From Patescibacteria group bacterium (GTDB lineage Bacteria; Patescibacteriota; Minisyncoccia; Phycocordibacterales; UBA1006), in contig JAGQMO010000004.1 of assembly GCA_020428615.1 (NCBI GenBank), positions 1 to 5,448 on the forward strand: DNA of 5,448 nucleotides, in the 5' to 3' direction. The notes beneath the pieces were generated by a model, which worked only from the letters and a program-made list of their open reading frames with translations, had not been told where the DNA came from and made no database searches. A program made the translations under genes and the position numbers. This document shows positions 5,051-5,448 of this stretch, in pieces. Numbering within the stretch: the stretch's first letter is position 1; every line of letters starts with the position of its first letter.

Positions 5051-5432
5051 CAATTAAGTGAACCATTTTCTTTAACAAATCAACCTGTTTTATTTTGAGT
5101 TGGTGTGTGTACATTTCCTTGATTTTCTTCTTGCTTTCTGGAAATTGCAAAAGAGAGTGTACAAGGATAGCATTGAGTTCTTTATCAAAATCATCACTGT
5201 CGAGATTTTTCAGATATAACCTCCTCAGCTGGGTGTATGAATAGGTTTCTTCCTTGTGCGCTTCTAGAATAAAGTTGCGAAATTTTTGTTCAAAACCAAA
5301 CCCAGTTTGATTCATGCCCTTATGTTTTTTGTACCTACGGTATATTTCCCGTAGCTGTAATCTTTTTTGCAGCGTAAGGTTTTTGCGTTGGTAGATATTG
5401 AACAACAAATGTTCATACAATACCTTATCCAT
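5040..5432 (-). CDS. Hypothetical helical protein, at least 130 residues
   Basis: I do not recognise this protein. It is basic, soluble and apparently almost all alpha-helical, rich in lysine, leucine, glutamate and aromatic residues. It has no cysteine, signal peptide or membrane segment. Visible stretches are a basic helix with LQKRLQLREIYRRYKKHKG (21-39), a GFGFEQKFRNF segment (44-54), an acidic break LDSDDFDKELN (77-87), and a C-terminal amphipathic helix from about 101 to 130 that could pack as a coiled coil. It ends convergently with dnaJ at a shared terminator, which supports it being a real gene. The ATG at 5432 is the first in view, but the frame stays open for the 16 bases to the window edge, so the true start could lie further upstream. 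There is no clear Shine-Dalgarno sequence before the ATG. Confidence 0.7.
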   Translation of the reverse strand: MDKVLYEHLLFNIYQRKNLTLQKRLQLREIYRRYKKHKGMNQTGFGFEQKFRNFILEAHKEETYSYTQLRRLYLKNLDSDDFDKELNAILVHSLLQFPESKKKIKEMYTHQLKIKQVDLLKKMVHLIEKI

Positions 5433-5448
5433 GTTGTGACTAAAGGAG

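Overview
The window is a bacterial chaperone locus: grpE-dnaK and dnaJ, plus a YbaK/EbsC-type tRNA deacylase gene, a divergent PaaX-like regulator and two small orphan genes. The best guess for the source is a small-genome member of the Patescibacteria (Candidate Phyla Radiation). This rests on the style of the regulator (winged helix running into a Cas2-like fold), the short intergenic gaps, the AT-rich promoters, the near absence of Shine-Dalgarno sequences and the general look of GrpE, DnaK and DnaJ. It is an inference, not a database result. The standard genetic code fits: the six complete genes all start at ATG and end in TAA, with no in-frame TGA.

Layout. On the minus strand, 1-347 is the N-terminal part of a PaaX-like transcriptional regulator that runs off the left edge. 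The 117 bp between it and grpE hold divergent promoters and short dyads. On the plus strand come grpE (465-1046) and dnaK (1073-2974), 26 bp apart and read as one operon from a well-formed TTGTCA-17-TATATT promoter. After dnaK there is a 20/21-bp tandem duplication and a perfect 16-bp hairpin. The hairpin has a T-tract only in the minus direction, so it is the terminator of a 99-codon minus-strand orphan gene (3072-3371). A second divergent intergenic region (3372-3494) with several short inverted repeats separates that gene from a ybaK-like gene (3495-3953). One base after its stop, dnaJ begins (3955-5007). A bidirectional terminator separates dnaJ from a convergent 130-codon helical orphan gene (5040-5432, minus).

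How it works together. DnaJ delivers unfolded clients to DnaK and stimulates its ATPase, and GrpE releases ADP. All three parts of the cycle appear intact, with the catalytic, zinc-binding and interaction motifs in place. The YbaK-like protein probably hydrolyses mischarged aminoacyl-tRNA, and its tight coupling to dnaJ links translation quality control to folding. No CIRCE element (the HrcA operator) is visible upstream of grpE or ybaK-dnaJ, so the divergent PaaX-like protein and the +1 dyads are the only local candidates for regulation. I see no mobile element, CRISPR array, rRNA or tRNA. Most of the window is ordinary core-genome content; the interest lies in the two divergent intergenic regions and the orphan genes.
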